A DNA stretch of 64,000 bases from Zoogloeaceae bacterium (GTDB lineage: Bacteria; Pseudomonadota; Gammaproteobacteria; Burkholderiales; Rhodocyclaceae), in assembly GCA_024235595.1 (NCBI GenBank), contig JACKMC010000002.1, positions 310,001-374,000 of the forward strand, read 5' to 3'. The position numbers and the translations under genes are program-made. A model generated the notes under the pieces. It was given only the letters and a program-made list of their open reading frames with translations, was not told the DNA's origin and did no database searches. Shown piece by piece: positions 10,398-20,109 of the stretch (position 1 is its first letter; each line of letters opens with the position of its first letter).

Positions 10398-11597
10398 CTA
10401 CTCCGTGCGCAATGCCTCGACCGGGTCCAGGCCTGCCGCCCGCCGCGCCGGCAGCACCCCGGCGGCGAGGCCGATGAGCACCGCGCAGGCCTCGGCGCCG
10501 AATACGAACTGCCAGGGTGTGTGCACCGGCAGCGAGGGCAGTGCGAGTCGGATTGCCGCAGCCACTGCGCCTCCTAGCAGCAGGCCAAACACTCCGCCCG
10601 CCGCAGCGAGCGCGATCGCCTCGCCGAGGAACAGTAGCAGGATGTTGCTTCGCCGGGCGCCGAGGGCAACCAGCAAGCCGATTTCCGCGGTGCGCTCGGA
10701 GACCGCGATGGTCATGATGGTGACGATTCCGACGCCGCCGACGAGCAAGGAAATGCCGCCCAGCGCACCGACCGCCGCGGTGAGGATATCGAGGATCTTC
10801 GACAGGGTGCGCAGCATGTCCTCCTGGGTGGTGAGAGTGAAGTCCTCACGACCGTGGCGTGCGCTGAGTCGGCTGCGGATGGCCGAGGCGACCTCACCGG
10901 AGGCGATGCCTTCGCGGTACGAGACGTCGATCTCGAGCAGGCCGCTGCGGTTGTAGAGCGCCATCGCCCGGCCGGTGGGGATATAGGCGGTGTCGTCGAG
11001 GTCGGTGCCGAGAAACTGCCCTTTCTCCTCCATCACGCCGATCACCCGGTAGCGCTCGCCGCCGATGCGGATGCGCTGGCCGAGGGGATTGGCGGTGCCG
11101 AACAGCTCGTGCTTGAGCTTTGCACCCAGCACCGCGAAGGCGCGCGCGCTGGCGGGATCGTCCGGAGGAAGGAAGCGGCCGCTGCGGACCTGCATCGCGA
11201 AGACCTTCTGCATCGCGCTGCCCACTCCGTAAATGGTGGTGCGACGCACGCGGCCCAGGGCTTCCACTTCGGAGTTTCCCCACACCACCGGGGTGACCGC
11301 GGTCACCCCCGGCAAGCGGAGCAGCGAGGCGGCGTCCTCGAGGGTGAGCTCTCGGCTGGTGTTCGGCAGCCCCGGCGGACCGCCGCGAGTGCCCTGGCGA
11401 CCCGCGGTGATGCCGATCACGTTGGTGCCGAACTGGCTGAATTCGGCCAGCACGAAGCGGTGGATGCCCTCGCCGATCGACGTCAGCAGGATGACCGCGG
11501 CGATGCCGATGGCGATGCCGAGCAGCGTCAGGAAGCTGCGCATCCGGTGGGCGGTGATCGCGCTCAGCGAGAGCGACAGCACGTCGCGCACGATCAT
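10398..11597 (-). CDS. MacB-type ABC transporter permease (second copy)
   Basis: This 399-residue protein has the FtsX/MacB permease layout: one N-terminal membrane segment (SFLTLLGIAIGIAAVILLTSI), a periplasmic domain of about 200 residues, then three C-terminal segments and the closing motif VLPARRAAGLDPVEALR. It is the last gene of a four-gene leftward operon (adaptor, ATPase, permease, permease), four bases after the previous stop. Systems of this type export peptides, lipopeptides or macrolides from the periplasm through an outer-membrane channel; the substrate here is unknown. A TolC-like gene is not present in the window. The ATG chosen skips about 70 upstream codons that overlap the neighbouring permease. 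Confidence 0.9.
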   Translation of the reverse strand: MIVRDVLSLSLSAITAHRMRSFLTLLGIAIGIAAVILLTSIGEGIHRFVLAEFSQFGTNVIGITAGRQGTRGGPPGLPNTSRELTLEDAASLLRLPGVTAVTPVVWGNSEVEALGRVRRTTIYGVGSAMQKVFAMQVRSGRFLPPDDPASARAFAVLGAKLKHELFGTANPLGQRIRIGGERYRVIGVMEEKGQFLGTDLDDTAYIPTGRAMALYNRSGLLEIDVSYREGIASGEVASAIRSRLSARHGREDFTLTTQEDMLRTLSKILDILTAAVGALGGISLLVGGVGIVTIMTIAVSERTAEIGLLVALGARRSNILLLFLGEAIALAAAGGVFGLLLGGAVAAAIRLALPSLPVHTPWQFVFGAEACAVLIGLAAGVLPARRAAGLDPVEALRTE

Positions 11598-11601
11598 GGC
11601 G

Positions 11602-12810
11602 CTAGCGCTTCGCCAGGGCGTGCACCGGATCGAGCGCCGCAGCGCGGCGAGCCGGCAGCACCCCGAACAGAAGTCCGGTGACGAGCGCGGTACCGACCCC
11701 CGCAAGCACCGCCCAGTCCGGCGGCCACGCCGGCAGCAGCGGATAGAGCAGCCGCAGCGCCCATGCGCCGGCGTGGCCGAGCAGGATCCCCGCCGCCGCA
11801 CCGCCCAGCGACAGCAGGGCCGCTTCGGCGAGGAAGGCGTGGCGGATGGTGCGGCCGCTCGCGCCGAGGGCCTTCAGCAGGCCGATCTCGTCGGTGCGTT
11901 GGGCGATCGCCACCAGCATCACGTTCATCACCAGAACCCCCGCCACCGCAAGGCTGATCGCGGCGATGCCCGCCACGCTCAGGGTCAGCGCCCCGAGAAT
12001 GCGATCGAAGGTGCCCAGCACCGCGTCCTGGGTGATCAGGGTCACGTCCTCCTCGCCGTCGTGGCGTCGCTTGAGGATCTCGAGCAACTGTCGCTTGGCG
12101 GTGGTGATGCTGTCGCGATTGCGTGCTTCGACGAGAATGCGGAAGAGGCTGTTGGTGTCGAACATTGCCTGTGCCGCGGCCACCGGAACGAATACCTGTT
12201 CGTCGGTGTTCATTCCAAGCCCCTGGCCGGCCGCGGCCAGCACGCCGATGATCCTGAAGCGCCTGTCGCCGACCCTCACCATGCGACCCACGGCCGACTC
12301 GGCGCCGAAGAGCTCGACGCGGAGCTTTGCGCCGATGACCGCTACCGCCGAGGCGCGGCGCAGGTCCTGGGCAGGAAGGAAGCGACCTTGTGCGATCGAC
12401 ATCTTGCGGACGGCCACGAAGTCGCTGCTGGTGCCGACCACCATGGCCTCGCGCAAACGACCGCCGTACGAGATCTCCGAGTTGCCCACGCTCAGCGGCG
12501 CGATTCGCGAGACCAGTGGCGCTCGCAGCAGCGCCGCGGCATCCTCGATGGTGAGGTCGCGCGGGGTCGAAGTAACGAAACTGCCGGCGTTGACCCCGCC
12601 GGTGCCGGTGCGGCCGGGCAGGACGATGATCAGGTTGCTGCCCAGCGCAGAGAATTCGCCCACCACGTAGCGGCGCGCGCCGTCGCCGAGCGCGGTGAGG
12701 ATCACCACTGCTGCCACGCCGATGGCCATCGCCAGCACCATCAGGCCGGTGCGCAGCCGGTAGGCGGTGGCGGCCCGCCAGGCGAAGCGCAGGGTGTCGG
12801 TGGCGGTCAT
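11602..12810 (-). CDS. MacB-type ABC transporter permease (first copy)
   Basis: This is a 402-residue FtsX/MacB-type permease with the same topology as its downstream neighbour: N-terminal helix (LMVLAMAIGVAAVVILTAL), large periplasmic domain with the GNSEISYGG and VAVIGAKLRVELFG blocks shared by both, and three C-terminal helices ending in VLPARRAAALDPVHALA. The two permeases probably form a heterodimer on one ATPase dimer, in place of the fused MacB of enterobacteria. Its start overlaps the ATPase stop by four bases, so translation is likely coupled. The substrate is not apparent. Confidence 0.92.
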   Translation of the reverse strand: MTATDTLRFAWRAATAYRLRTGLMVLAMAIGVAAVVILTALGDGARRYVVGEFSALGSNLIIVLPGRTGTGGVNAGSFVTSTPRDLTIEDAAALLRAPLVSRIAPLSVGNSEISYGGRLREAMVVGTSSDFVAVRKMSIAQGRFLPAQDLRRASAVAVIGAKLRVELFGAESAVGRMVRVGDRRFRIIGVLAAAGQGLGMNTDEQVFVPVAAAQAMFDTNSLFRILVEARNRDSITTAKRQLLEILKRRHDGEEDVTLITQDAVLGTFDRILGALTLSVAGIAAISLAVAGVLVMNVMLVAIAQRTDEIGLLKALGASGRTIRHAFLAEAALLSLGGAAAGILLGHAGAWALRLLYPLLPAWPPDWAVLAGVGTALVTGLLFGVLPARRAAALDPVHALAKR

Positions 12811-13502
12811 GCGACGGGCTCTTTGCTGCGCAGGTCCTGTTCGATGGCGCCGTCGACCATCAGCACTCGTCGCGCCGCCCGGTCGCCCATCACCGGGTCG
12901 TGCGTCACCACGATCAGCGTCACGCCCTTGGCGTTCAGCGCCTCGAGCAGGCGGGTGACCTCCTGTCCGGTGGCGCGGTCGAGGTTGCCCGTGGGCTCGT
13001 CGGCGAGCAGCACTGCCGGCTGCATGATGGTCGCGCGGGCGATCGCGACACGCTGGCGCTGGCCGCCGGAGAGTTGATCGGGACGATGGTTGGAGCGGTC
13101 CTCGAGGCCGAAATCGGCGAGCGCCTTGCTGACCTTCGATTCACGCTCGCGCGGCACCACCCCGGCCAGCATCAGCGGCAGCGCGATGTTCTCGGCGGCG
13201 CTGAGTCGCGGCACCAGGTGAAAGCTCTGGAATATGAAGCCGATGCGCTCGCTGCGTACCCGGGCCCGTTCGTCCGCGCTGAGCGTGGTGACGTCGCGGC
13301 CCTCCAGCCGGTAGCGCCCCGTGTCCGGGCGATCCAGCAGGCCGAGCAGGTTGAGCAGCGTGGACTTGCCCGAGCCGGATGGGCCCATCACCGAGACATA
13401 TTCGCCGGCCTCGATGCTGAGGCTCACATGACTGAGGGCGTGCACAGCGGTGTCGCCGAGGTGGAATATGCGCTCGATGTCTTCCAGCTCGATCTGCGCC
13501 AT
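12807..13502 (-). CDS. ABC transporter ATP-binding protein (MacB/LolD type)
   Basis: This 231-residue ATPase carries all nucleotide-binding motifs: Walker A GPSGSGKSTL, Q-loop FIFQSFHLVPRLSA, signature LSGGQRQRVAIARA, Walker B VLLADEPTGNLD and the H-loop histidine in VVTHDP. The sequence type is that of MacB, LolD and FtsE stand-alone ATPases. It powers the two permeases encoded just downstream. The start is four bases from the adaptor gene stop, and its own stop overlaps the permease start. Confidence 0.95.
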   Translation of the reverse strand: MAQIELEDIERIFHLGDTAVHALSHVSLSIEAGEYVSVMGPSGSGKSTLLNLLGLLDRPDTGRYRLEGRDVTTLSADERARVRSERIGFIFQSFHLVPRLSAAENIALPLMLAGVVPRERESKVSKALADFGLEDRSNHRPDQLSGGQRQRVAIARATIMQPAVLLADEPTGNLDRATGQEVTRLLEALNAKGVTLIVVTHDPVMGDRAARRVLMVDGAIEQDLRSKEPVA

Positions 13503-13506
13503 CGCT

Positions 13507-14664
13507 TCAGCGCCCGTTCGCCACCGGGGCGTCGGACCGCGCGGCGACGCCCGGCCCGACGCCCTCGCGCTCGAGCGAGGTGACGATCCGGTCGCCGGCC
13601 TCCAGCCCCGCGGTGATTTCGGTAAACTCCCAGTTGGCGATTCCGGTCTGAACCGCGCGTACTTCGAGCACCTCGTCGCTGCCCAGACGCAACACGGTAT
13701 TGCCCTCGCGCAGTGCCGCGGTGGGAACGCGGAGCACCTCCGGGCGAACCTCGAGGATCACCTCGGCGTCGGCGCTGTAGCCCACCAGCAGACCCCGGGC
13801 TGCCTCGGGCGCTACGAAATCGACATCGACATCGACGGTGCGCGCCTGCTTCTCGACGGCTGCGACATAGGGCGCGATGCGCTTGACGCGAGCCGCAAAG
13901 ACCTTGCCGGGCAAGGCATCGATGGTGACGCGAACGGTTTGCCCGGGCTGGATCTTCGGCGCGTCGACCTCGTCCATCGGGGCTCTCACATAGAGGCAGG
14001 ATTCATCGATGAGATCGATTGCCGGCGGGGTGGCCACTCCCGGAGGCGAGGGGGTGGCGTATTCGCCGAGCTTGCCGGTGATCTTGGCGATGGTGCCGTC
14101 GAAAGGGGCCCGCAGCACGCTGCGGCGCTGCTCGGCGCGGTTGGCCTGGATCCGCGCGCTGGCCGATAGCACGTCGGCCCTGGCGGTCGCGCAGGCCGCG
14201 GCGCGCGAATCTGCATCTGCCTGCGCGCGCTCGGCGGCCGAAGCGGAGACGAAACCGCGCGCCTTGAGATCCATCTGGCGCCGGGCGTCGCGCGCGGCGT
14301 TGGCCGCCAGCGTGCATACTTCGGCGACGCGTTTCTCCGAACTCGTACGTTGCGCATCCGAGACCGCCTCCTGAGCCTGCTGGTCTTCGTTCCAGAGCCG
14401 CATCAATACCTGGCCCTGCCTTACCCGGTCGCCTTCCTCGACGCCGATGAAGTCGATCCGGCCTCCCTGCAGCGGGGCGAGGCGGGCACGCCTGCAGGAT
14501 TCGACCTCGCCGGCACGGGTGTTGGCCACGGTCGCCTCGACCACACCCTTGCCGACCGTCGCCAGCACCACGGAAACCGGCTTTGGCCGGGTGTACCACC
14601 AGATTCCGGCGGCAAGTGCCGCGATCAAGATGACAACAGTGCTGCGACGCAGGAGCGTTGACAT
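13507..14664 (-). CDS. HlyD/MacA-family periplasmic adaptor subunit
   Basis: This 385-residue membrane-fusion protein opens with one membrane anchor (IAALAAGIWWY, about residues 10-26). A biotinyl-lipoyl-like half (ARLAPLQGGRIDFIGVEEGDRVRQGQVL), an alanine-rich coiled-coil hairpin (about 105-190), the second lipoyl half (RAPFDGTIAKI) and a beta-barrel region follow. It should bridge the ABC permeases to an outer-membrane channel. It is the first gene of the export operon, four bases before the ATPase gene. An ankyrin gene lies 91 bases upstream on the same strand and might share transcription. Confidence 0.92.
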   Translation of the reverse strand: MSTLLRRSTVVILIAALAAGIWWYTRPKPVSVVLATVGKGVVEATVANTRAGEVESCRRARLAPLQGGRIDFIGVEEGDRVRQGQVLMRLWNEDQQAQEAVSDAQRTSSEKRVAEVCTLAANAARDARRQMDLKARGFVSASAAERAQADADSRAAACATARADVLSASARIQANRAEQRRSVLRAPFDGTIAKITGKLGEYATPSPPGVATPPAIDLIDESCLYVRAPMDEVDAPKIQPGQTVRVTIDALPGKVFAARVKRIAPYVAAVEKQARTVDVDVDFVAPEAARGLLVGYSADAEVILEVRPEVLRVPTAALREGNTVLRLGSDEVLEVRAVQTGIANWEFTEITAGLEAGDRIVTSLEREGVGPGVAARSDAPVANGR

Positions 14665-14755
14665 TGACGATTCGGGTCCGGTCGACGATCCATCATCATC
14701 ATCCGAAGTCGCGAAGCTCGCAAGGCCGCATCGGTGGAGGTGCGAAAAACGAGGG

Positions 14756-15895
14756 CTACGCTCCGCTGTGCTCCGAGATGATCAGCCACTCCCCATTGCG
14801 CTTGCCGAATACCAGGGTGCGGCGTTCGCTGCTGCGCTGGCCGCCCTGTTCCAGGTCCTGGGTGAAATGCACCTGCGCCTGGTTGCCGTCGATCCGGATA
14901 TCCATCTTCGAGAGCCTGAGCGCGATCTTCTCGGAGCGACGCAACTCGTCCCGGCGGGCTTCGCGCCACAGATCGGGGCTCTGGCCGTCGGGCGGGGTGA
15001 AGTCTTCGGCATAGTGGCCAAGGTAGGCGACGCTGTCGCGCTTGCTCCAGGCTTCGGCCCAACCCGCCATCGCAAGCCGCAGTGCGGTGCGAATCGCCTC
15101 TGTTTGCTGTCGTGCCTGGGCCGGGTCTGCGTCCGCGCGTTCGGCGTCGCCGTAGGTGCCGTCTGCGAGTGCGAGGCCGGCGTAGGCGTCGTCACCCGAG
15201 CTGTACTGCTCGGGGCCGAGTTCGCGCTCGCGGCCGATGAGCACGTGGGCAAGCGCCTGGCGGTATACCAGTTGGCTATGGTCGAGTTCCAGCTCCTCGA
15301 GCGGCGTGAGGTGGCGGGAATTGCGCAAATGCACATCGGCGCCGCTTCGCAGCAGCAGGCGGGCAACGGCATCGTCGTGGCGATGGTGCCGAGCATGCAC
15401 GATCAGGTGCAAGGGGGTGTTGCCGGCGGCATCCGTGGCGTTGCTGGAGGCGCCCGCGGCGAGCAACTGTTCGACGATTTCGGGGCTTCTGCGCTGGGCC
15501 GCATGGTGCAGGGCGGTGCGCCCGGCGAAGCGCAGCCGCGAATCGGTCTCGTCGGGTTTGGCTCCACCGCTCAAAGCCGCCTTGAGTCCTTCGCGATCAC
15601 CGCATGCCGCTGCACGCACCAGCGGCGCCACGCCTTCGTCCACGCCTGGGCAGGTGACCATGGGTACGCTCGCCACCGGCGGCCGGGTGTCGATCAGCGG
15701 TGCAGGCGGGGCGCGGTTCAGTTCGGCAAGCCCGACTCCGATGGTGACGGCCAGGACGGGGATCGCGGCGCCCAGCCAAAGCCACTTGCGGTCGGCGCGG
15801 GAAAACGACAGGAAGCTGCGCCTGCTGTGCCTGCGACGGCGCCGTTTGCGGCTCTTGGATCTGTCTCCGCCATCCTTGATCTCGGCTTCGGCCAC
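14756..15895 (-). CDS. Membrane-anchored ankyrin-repeat protein with NTF2-like C-terminal domain
   Basis: The protein has a very basic N-terminus (RSKSRKRRRRRHSRRS), one membrane segment (WLWLGAAIPVLAVTIGVGL), then three to four ankyrin repeats (GRTALHHAAQ, GNTPLHLIV, LTPLEELEL). It ends in an NTF2/SnoaL-like domain (WAEAWSKRDSVAYLGHYAEDF to NGEWLIISEHSG) of the kind found at the C-terminus of some tetratricopeptide and L,D-transpeptidase-linked proteins. The ankyrin and NTF2-like parts should face the periplasm. The start is uncertain: the GTG chosen follows AGGGA by four bases and gives 379 residues, while the frame remains open up to the divergent helicase gene. Function unknown. Confidence 0.7.
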   Translation of the reverse strand: MAEAEIKDGGDRSKSRKRRRRRHSRRSFLSFSRADRKWLWLGAAIPVLAVTIGVGLAELNRAPPAPLIDTRPPVASVPMVTCPGVDEGVAPLVRAAACGDREGLKAALSGGAKPDETDSRLRFAGRTALHHAAQRRSPEIVEQLLAAGASSNATDAAGNTPLHLIVHARHHRHDDAVARLLLRSGADVHLRNSRHLTPLEELELDHSQLVYRQALAHVLIGRERELGPEQYSSGDDAYAGLALADGTYGDAERADADPAQARQQTEAIRTALRLAMAGWAEAWSKRDSVAYLGHYAEDFTPPDGQSPDLWREARRDELRRSEKIALRLSKMDIRIDGNQAQVHFTQDLEQGGQRSSERRTLVFGKRNGEWLIISEHSGA

Positions 15896-16100
15896 GGGGT
15901 CCCTGTCGACTGTTGAAATCTGCTCCGATTCTGGTTTAGCAGAGCGCTTCGCGTCCACAAGAGAAATTGCGGCGGTGCAAAATAAGCCACACAAGTCTTT
16001 GAAATCTGAGACAATACTCGGCTGTTTTTCGCCTTCGCCGGCTCGTGTGTGCGATTTCCGCTGTACGCTGGCTTGAAGCGCCACCGTGGAAATCCCCCTC

Positions 16101-18200
16101 ATGGAAACCCAAACCCCCGATTCCGACACTCCGACCAGCTTTACCGACCTCGGCCTGCCAGAGCCTCTGTTGCGTGCCCTCGGTGCGATCGGCTACGAAA
16201 ACCCGTCCCCCATCCAGGCCGCCTGTATCCCGCTGCTGCTCGAAGGCAAGGACATGCTGGGCCAGGCCCAGACCGGTACCGGCAAGACCGCAGCCTTCGC
16301 GCTGCCGTTGCTGGCGCGCATCGATCCCAAGCTCAACAAGCCCCAGGTGCTGGTGCTCACGCCGACGCGCGAGCTCGCCATCCAGGTCGCCGAAGCCTTC
16401 CAGAAATACGCCCACTTCATGCCGGGCTTCCAGATCCTGCCGATCTACGGCGGACAGAGCCTGGGCATGCAGCTCAAGCAGCTGTCGCGCGGGCCGCAGG
16501 TCATCGTCGGCACGCCGGGCCGGGTGATCGATCACCTCGAGCGCGAAAGCCTCAACACCGACGCGCTGTCGATGGTGGTGCTCGACGAAGCCGATGAGAT
16601 GCTGCGCATGGGCTTCATCGACGCAGTCGACCAGATCCTCGAAGCGCTGCCGCGCGAACGTCAGGTGGCGCTCTTCTCGGCCACCATGCCGGAGCCGATC
16701 CGTCGCGTGGCGCACCGCCACCTGCGCGATCCGCAGGAGGTCAAGATTGCCTCCACCACCGCCACTGTGCCGCAGATCTCGCAGCGCTACTGGCAGGTGA
16801 GCGGCACCCACAAGCTCGACGCGCTGACCCGCATCCTCGAAGCCGAAGAGGACTTCGACGCCGCCATCATCTTCGTGCGCACCAAGACCTCCACGGTCGA
16901 ACTCGCCGACAAGCTGGCCGCCCGGGGTTACTCCGCCGCAGCACTGAACGGCGATCTGCAGCAGTCGCTGCGCGAGCGCACCGTCGAGCAACTGCGCGCC
17001 GGCAACATCGACCTCATCGTGGCCACCGACGTGGCTGCCCGGGGCATCGACGTGTCGCGCGTGAGCCACGTCATCAACTACGACATCCCCTACGACACCG
17101 AAGCCTATGTGCACCGTATCGGCCGCACCGGCCGGGCCGGCCGCAAGGGCTGCGCGATCCTCTTCGTCGCGCCGCGCGAGCGCCGCATGCTCAAGCTCAT
17201 CGAGCGCGCCACGCGCCAGCCGATCGCACCCATGGCGCTGCCCACCAAGGCCGACCTCGCGAACCGCCGGGTCGCGCGCTTCAAGCAGCAGGTGCTGGAT
17301 GTGGTCGAAGCCGAAGAACTCGGCTTCTTCGAGTCGCTGATCGGCCAGATGGAGTCCGAACTCGAGCTCGACGCCGGTCGTATCGCTGCAGCGCTGGCCT
17401 GGATGGCCACCAAGGAGCGTCCGCTGCGCGTCGAGGGCGCGGACAGCGAAGAGTCCGCCCGTCCGGCCCGTGAAGCGCGCATCGAGCGCGAGTTCAGCGC
17501 CCCGGCGCGCGGCGGTTTCGAGGCTACGCCGCGCGGCGATTTCGAGCGCGCACCGCGCGCTCCGGCGCCGCGTGCCGAGCGTCCCGGTTCCACGCCCGGG
17601 CTGGTGCGCTACAAGGTGAACGTCGGCCGCGAACAGGGCGTCACGCCACGCGACCTGGTGGGCGCGATCGCCAACGAGGGCAATATCGAGAGCCGCTTCA
17701 TCGGCCGCATCGACCTGTTCGACGATTTCAGCACCGTCGAGCTGCCGGCCGACCTCTCCGCCGACAAGCTCGAGGCCCTGCGCCGGGTGCGCGTGCGCCA
17801 GGTTCCGCTGGGCCTGAGCCCCGACGACGGCACCCTGCCGACGCGCGAGAAGCCGGCGTTCCGCGATGGCGGCAACAAGTTCGGCGGCCCACGCCGCGAG
17901 GGCGGCGGCTTCCGCAAGGAAGGGGGCTTCAAGCGCGACAGCGATTTCAAGCCGCGTCGCGAAGGTGGTGGTGATGGTCCGCGCGGACCCAAGCCGGCCT
18001 CCTCGTGGAGCGACCGCAAACCCGCAGGCAGCAGCTGGTCCGACCGCAAACCGGCCGGCGACAGCCGTCCCGCAAGGCGCGAAGGCCCGTCAGCGTCCGA
18101 CCGCCCCCAGCGCCGCAGCGAAGGCGGCTGGAGCCCCGCGCCGGGTCCGCGCAGCGACGGAAATGCGCCCTTCAAGGGCAAGAAGTTTCGCAAGGACTGA
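16101..18200 (+). CDS. deaD: DEAD-box ATP-dependent RNA helicase DeaD/CsdA
   Basis: This cold-shock-type RNA helicase helps ribosome assembly and mRNA turnover. In order: Q motif (GYENPSPIQ), Walker A (AQTGTGKT), DEAD box (LDEADEML), SAT, and the C-terminal core motif HRIGRTGRAG, all in the first 370 residues. An RNA-binding DbpA-like domain follows (about 505-575; VRYKVNVGREQGVTPRDLVGAI region). The last 110 residues are a disordered Arg/Gly/Lys-rich tail with a tandem SWSDRKPAG unit. An in-frame GTG five codons upstream is an alternative start. The gene is followed by a strong terminator and is divergent from the ankyrin gene. Confidence 0.96.
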   Translation: METQTPDSDTPTSFTDLGLPEPLLRALGAIGYENPSPIQAACIPLLLEGKDMLGQAQTGTGKTAAFALPLLARIDPKLNKPQVLVLTPTRELAIQVAEAFQKYAHFMPGFQILPIYGGQSLGMQLKQLSRGPQVIVGTPGRVIDHLERESLNTDALSMVVLDEADEMLRMGFIDAVDQILEALPRERQVALFSATMPEPIRRVAHRHLRDPQEVKIASTTATVPQISQRYWQVSGTHKLDALTRILEAEEDFDAAIIFVRTKTSTVELADKLAARGYSAAALNGDLQQSLRERTVEQLRAGNIDLIVATDVAARGIDVSRVSHVINYDIPYDTEAYVHRIGRTGRAGRKGCAILFVAPRERRMLKLIERATRQPIAPMALPTKADLANRRVARFKQQVLDVVEAEELGFFESLIGQMESELELDAGRIAAALAWMATKERPLRVEGADSEESARPAREARIEREFSAPARGGFEATPRGDFERAPRAPAPRAERPGSTPGLVRYKVNVGREQGVTPRDLVGAIANEGNIESRFIGRIDLFDDFSTVELPADLSADKLEALRRVRVRQVPLGLSPDDGTLPTREKPAFRDGGNKFGGPRREGGGFRKEGGFKRDSDFKPRREGGGDGPRGPKPASSWSDRKPAGSSWSDRKPAGDSRPARREGPSASDRPQRRSEGGWSPAPGPRSDGNAPFKGKKFRKD

Positions 18201-18227
18201 GCGGCCACGGTTCGCGCGCCGCATGGA

Positions 18228-18254
18228 AGGGAGGCCCTCGGGTCTCCCTTTTTC
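18228..18254 (+). terminator. Intrinsic terminator of deaD
   Basis: A GC-rich hairpin (AGGGAGGCC, short loop, GGTCTCCCT with one G-T pair) is followed at once by TTTTT, 28 bases after the deaD stop. This is a canonical rightward terminator. It lies between the convergent ends of deaD and the FAD oxidoreductase gene. Confidence 0.9.
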
Positions 18255-18265
18255 CATTTGTGGGC

Positions 18266-19387
18266 TCAACCGCCTTCGATCGGGGTGAAGCGCTTGACGA
18301 AATCGCGGTCGATGCGGTCCTTCCAGCGCCACACCCAGTCGCCGCGCCAGGCGAACGGCCCCCAGGCGGCGAGCGCATGGCGCTTGCCGGTGCTGATGAG
18401 GTAAAGCGCCCGGCGTTGCGCCTTCCAGGCTTGCAGCGGCTCGCCGTCGAGAAAAAGGTTCAGGTTGGCTGCCAGAGGCGGACCGGCCCGCACCGCGAAG
18501 ACGCCGGACTTTGGGCGTGGATCGGCATAGGCGGCAATGTCGCCTGCGGCGAACACGTAGGGGTGGCTGGTGGACTGCAGTGTTGGCCGGACCGTGATGA
18601 AACCGGAGGGATCGGTAGCCAGTCCCGAGGTCGCCGGCCATACCGGCGCCGCCGCCCCCGGAACCAGCAGGCAGTGCGTCGCCGGCACGCGCCCGCCGCC
18701 GGAGAGGCACAGCGTGCGACCGTTGTAGTGGATTGCGCGACGTCCGCCCAGCCAGTCGATACGACGCTCGGCGAGCAGCCGCGAAACAGCCTTTCGCAGG
18801 ACCGCGGGCATCCCGGCCAGGGGCTCGGGCTGCGAGGAGACGAGGTGGATCGGGATGTGGCGCGCGGCGCGGTCGAGCTCGAGCCGGTATCGCATCGCCA
18901 ACGCGAGCTCGACACCGGCGGCGCCGCCGCCGACGATGGCGATGGCGGGTGAGCCGGCCTCGCCGAGCGTCTCGAGCCATCTCTGCCAGCCGCTGATGAA
19001 GCGCTCGATCGGCCGGATCGGCAGCGCATGCTCGGCGGCGCCCGGCACCATGCGGGTATCGGTGACCGGGCCGGTATCGATCGATATCACGTCGAAGTCC
19101 ATTGTCTGGCCATCGCTGCACTGCAGTTGCTTCGCCGCAAGGTCCAGGCCGATGCCTTTCTGTTGCACGAAACGGACTTGCGCATCGACGGCGAGCCGGT
19201 CGAGTGGCAGCACGCACTCGTCGAGCGAATAATGGCCGGCGATCCAGCCCGGCAGCATGCCCGAGTAGACCTGGCGGGGGTAGGGCGAGAGCAGCGTGAC
19301 TTCGACGTCCGGCCGTGGCTGGGCACGCAGCGCGTCGAGGACGTGCACATGCGCGTGACCGCCGCCGAGCAGCACAAGGCGCTTCAT
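18266..19387 (-). CDS. FAD-dependent pyridine nucleotide oxidoreductase (NDH-2-like, SelD-associated type)
   Basis: This 373-residue flavoprotein has two dinucleotide-binding motifs: LLGGGHAHVHVL at the N-terminus for FAD and AIVGGGAAGVELALA near 155 for NAD(P)H. The late FAD motif VFAAGDIAAY is also present. It resembles type-II NADH dehydrogenases and, more closely, the subfamily often fused to or beside selenophosphate synthase. No selD is seen in the window. It is the last gene of an eight-gene leftward operon and its start overlaps the DUF3047 stop by four bases (ATGA). The electron acceptor is unknown; the C-terminus (WKDRIDRDFVKRF) suggests a membrane-associating helix. Confidence 0.85.
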   Translation of the reverse strand: MKRLVLLGGGHAHVHVLDALRAQPRPDVEVTLLSPYPRQVYSGMLPGWIAGHYSLDECVLPLDRLAVDAQVRFVQQKGIGLDLAAKQLQCSDGQTMDFDVISIDTGPVTDTRMVPGAAEHALPIRPIERFISGWQRWLETLGEAGSPAIAIVGGGAAGVELALAMRYRLELDRAARHIPIHLVSSQPEPLAGMPAVLRKAVSRLLAERRIDWLGGRRAIHYNGRTLCLSGGGRVPATHCLLVPGAAAPVWPATSGLATDPSGFITVRPTLQSTSHPYVFAAGDIAAYADPRPKSGVFAVRAGPPLAANLNLFLDGEPLQAWKAQRRALYLISTGKRHALAAWGPFAWRGDWVWRWKDRIDRDFVKRFTPIEGG

Positions 19388-20109
19388 CGCGACGGCTCGA
19401 ACAGGATGTCGCCGAAGCGGGCCTCGACCCGCTCGCCGGTGTTGTCGGTGTCGGCACTCAGCGAGACACCGCTCACCCGAGGGGCAGGCTCGCCGAAAGC
19501 GGCACGGAAATCGGCCTGCAGGTCGCGCTCTTCGCTTTGCCAGCGGCCGGCGCCTTGCTCGCCGCTGCGCAGCACGATCATGCGCACCCGGTCGGTATAG
19601 GGATTGGGCGCGATCGTGCCGATTGCCTGCGCCGTGCCCCAGACGTAGCACAGCGCCGCCGTTGGAAGCTCGGCGCCGTGGACCATGCGCGCCGCGGCGA
19701 TGGCAAGGCGATCGGCCAGTGACAGGCGCTCTGCGGGAAGATCGAAAAAGACATAGAGTCGAGCCGCGTAGTCGTCACCGTGTTTGCTGCCCAGGTCAGA
19801 GCCCTTCACCGGCGACGAGACCTTCCAGCGCCATTTCAGCAGCGGGGTGGCGCCAGGGTCGACGGACAGCGCTTGGCTGAGGCTGGAGGCGGCCGCATCG
19901 GAGCGGATGCGCAGCACCGTGCTGCCTCCATCGTCGACCAGATCGAAGACCGAGGCCTTGGCGACCTTCGGCAGCGTGGTGTGTATCCACTTTTCGGGCG
20001 GGGTGCCGGGCGCGAGCCCGGAAAATGGCAGGGCCAGGCCGGTCGCGCCGGCACTTGCAGCCAGCGCCAACAGTGCGAGCGAAAGGAGCGAGCGGGCGGG
20101 ACGATTCAT
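19384..20109 (-). CDS. DUF3047 protein, exported
   Basis: This 241-residue protein has a signal peptide (about residues 1-22, ending in ASA-GAT) and then the DUF3047 domain: ATPLLKWRWKVS, DDYAARLYVFFD, CYVWG and RMIVLRSGE are recognisable blocks. No activity is known for the family, which looks like a beta-sandwich. It overlaps the genes on both sides by four bases, so it is translated in step with the transferase upstream and the FAD oxidoreductase downstream. A role in the periplasmic part of the pathway served by this operon is inference. Confidence 0.82.
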   Translation of the reverse strand: MNRPARSLLSLALLALAASAGATGLALPFSGLAPGTPPEKWIHTTLPKVAKASVFDLVDDGGSTVLRIRSDAAASSLSQALSVDPGATPLLKWRWKVSSPVKGSDLGSKHGDDYAARLYVFFDLPAERLSLADRLAIAAARMVHGAELPTAALCYVWGTAQAIGTIAPNPYTDRVRMIVLRSGEQGAGRWQSEERDLQADFRAAFGEPAPRVSGVSLSADTDNTGERVEARFGDILFEPSR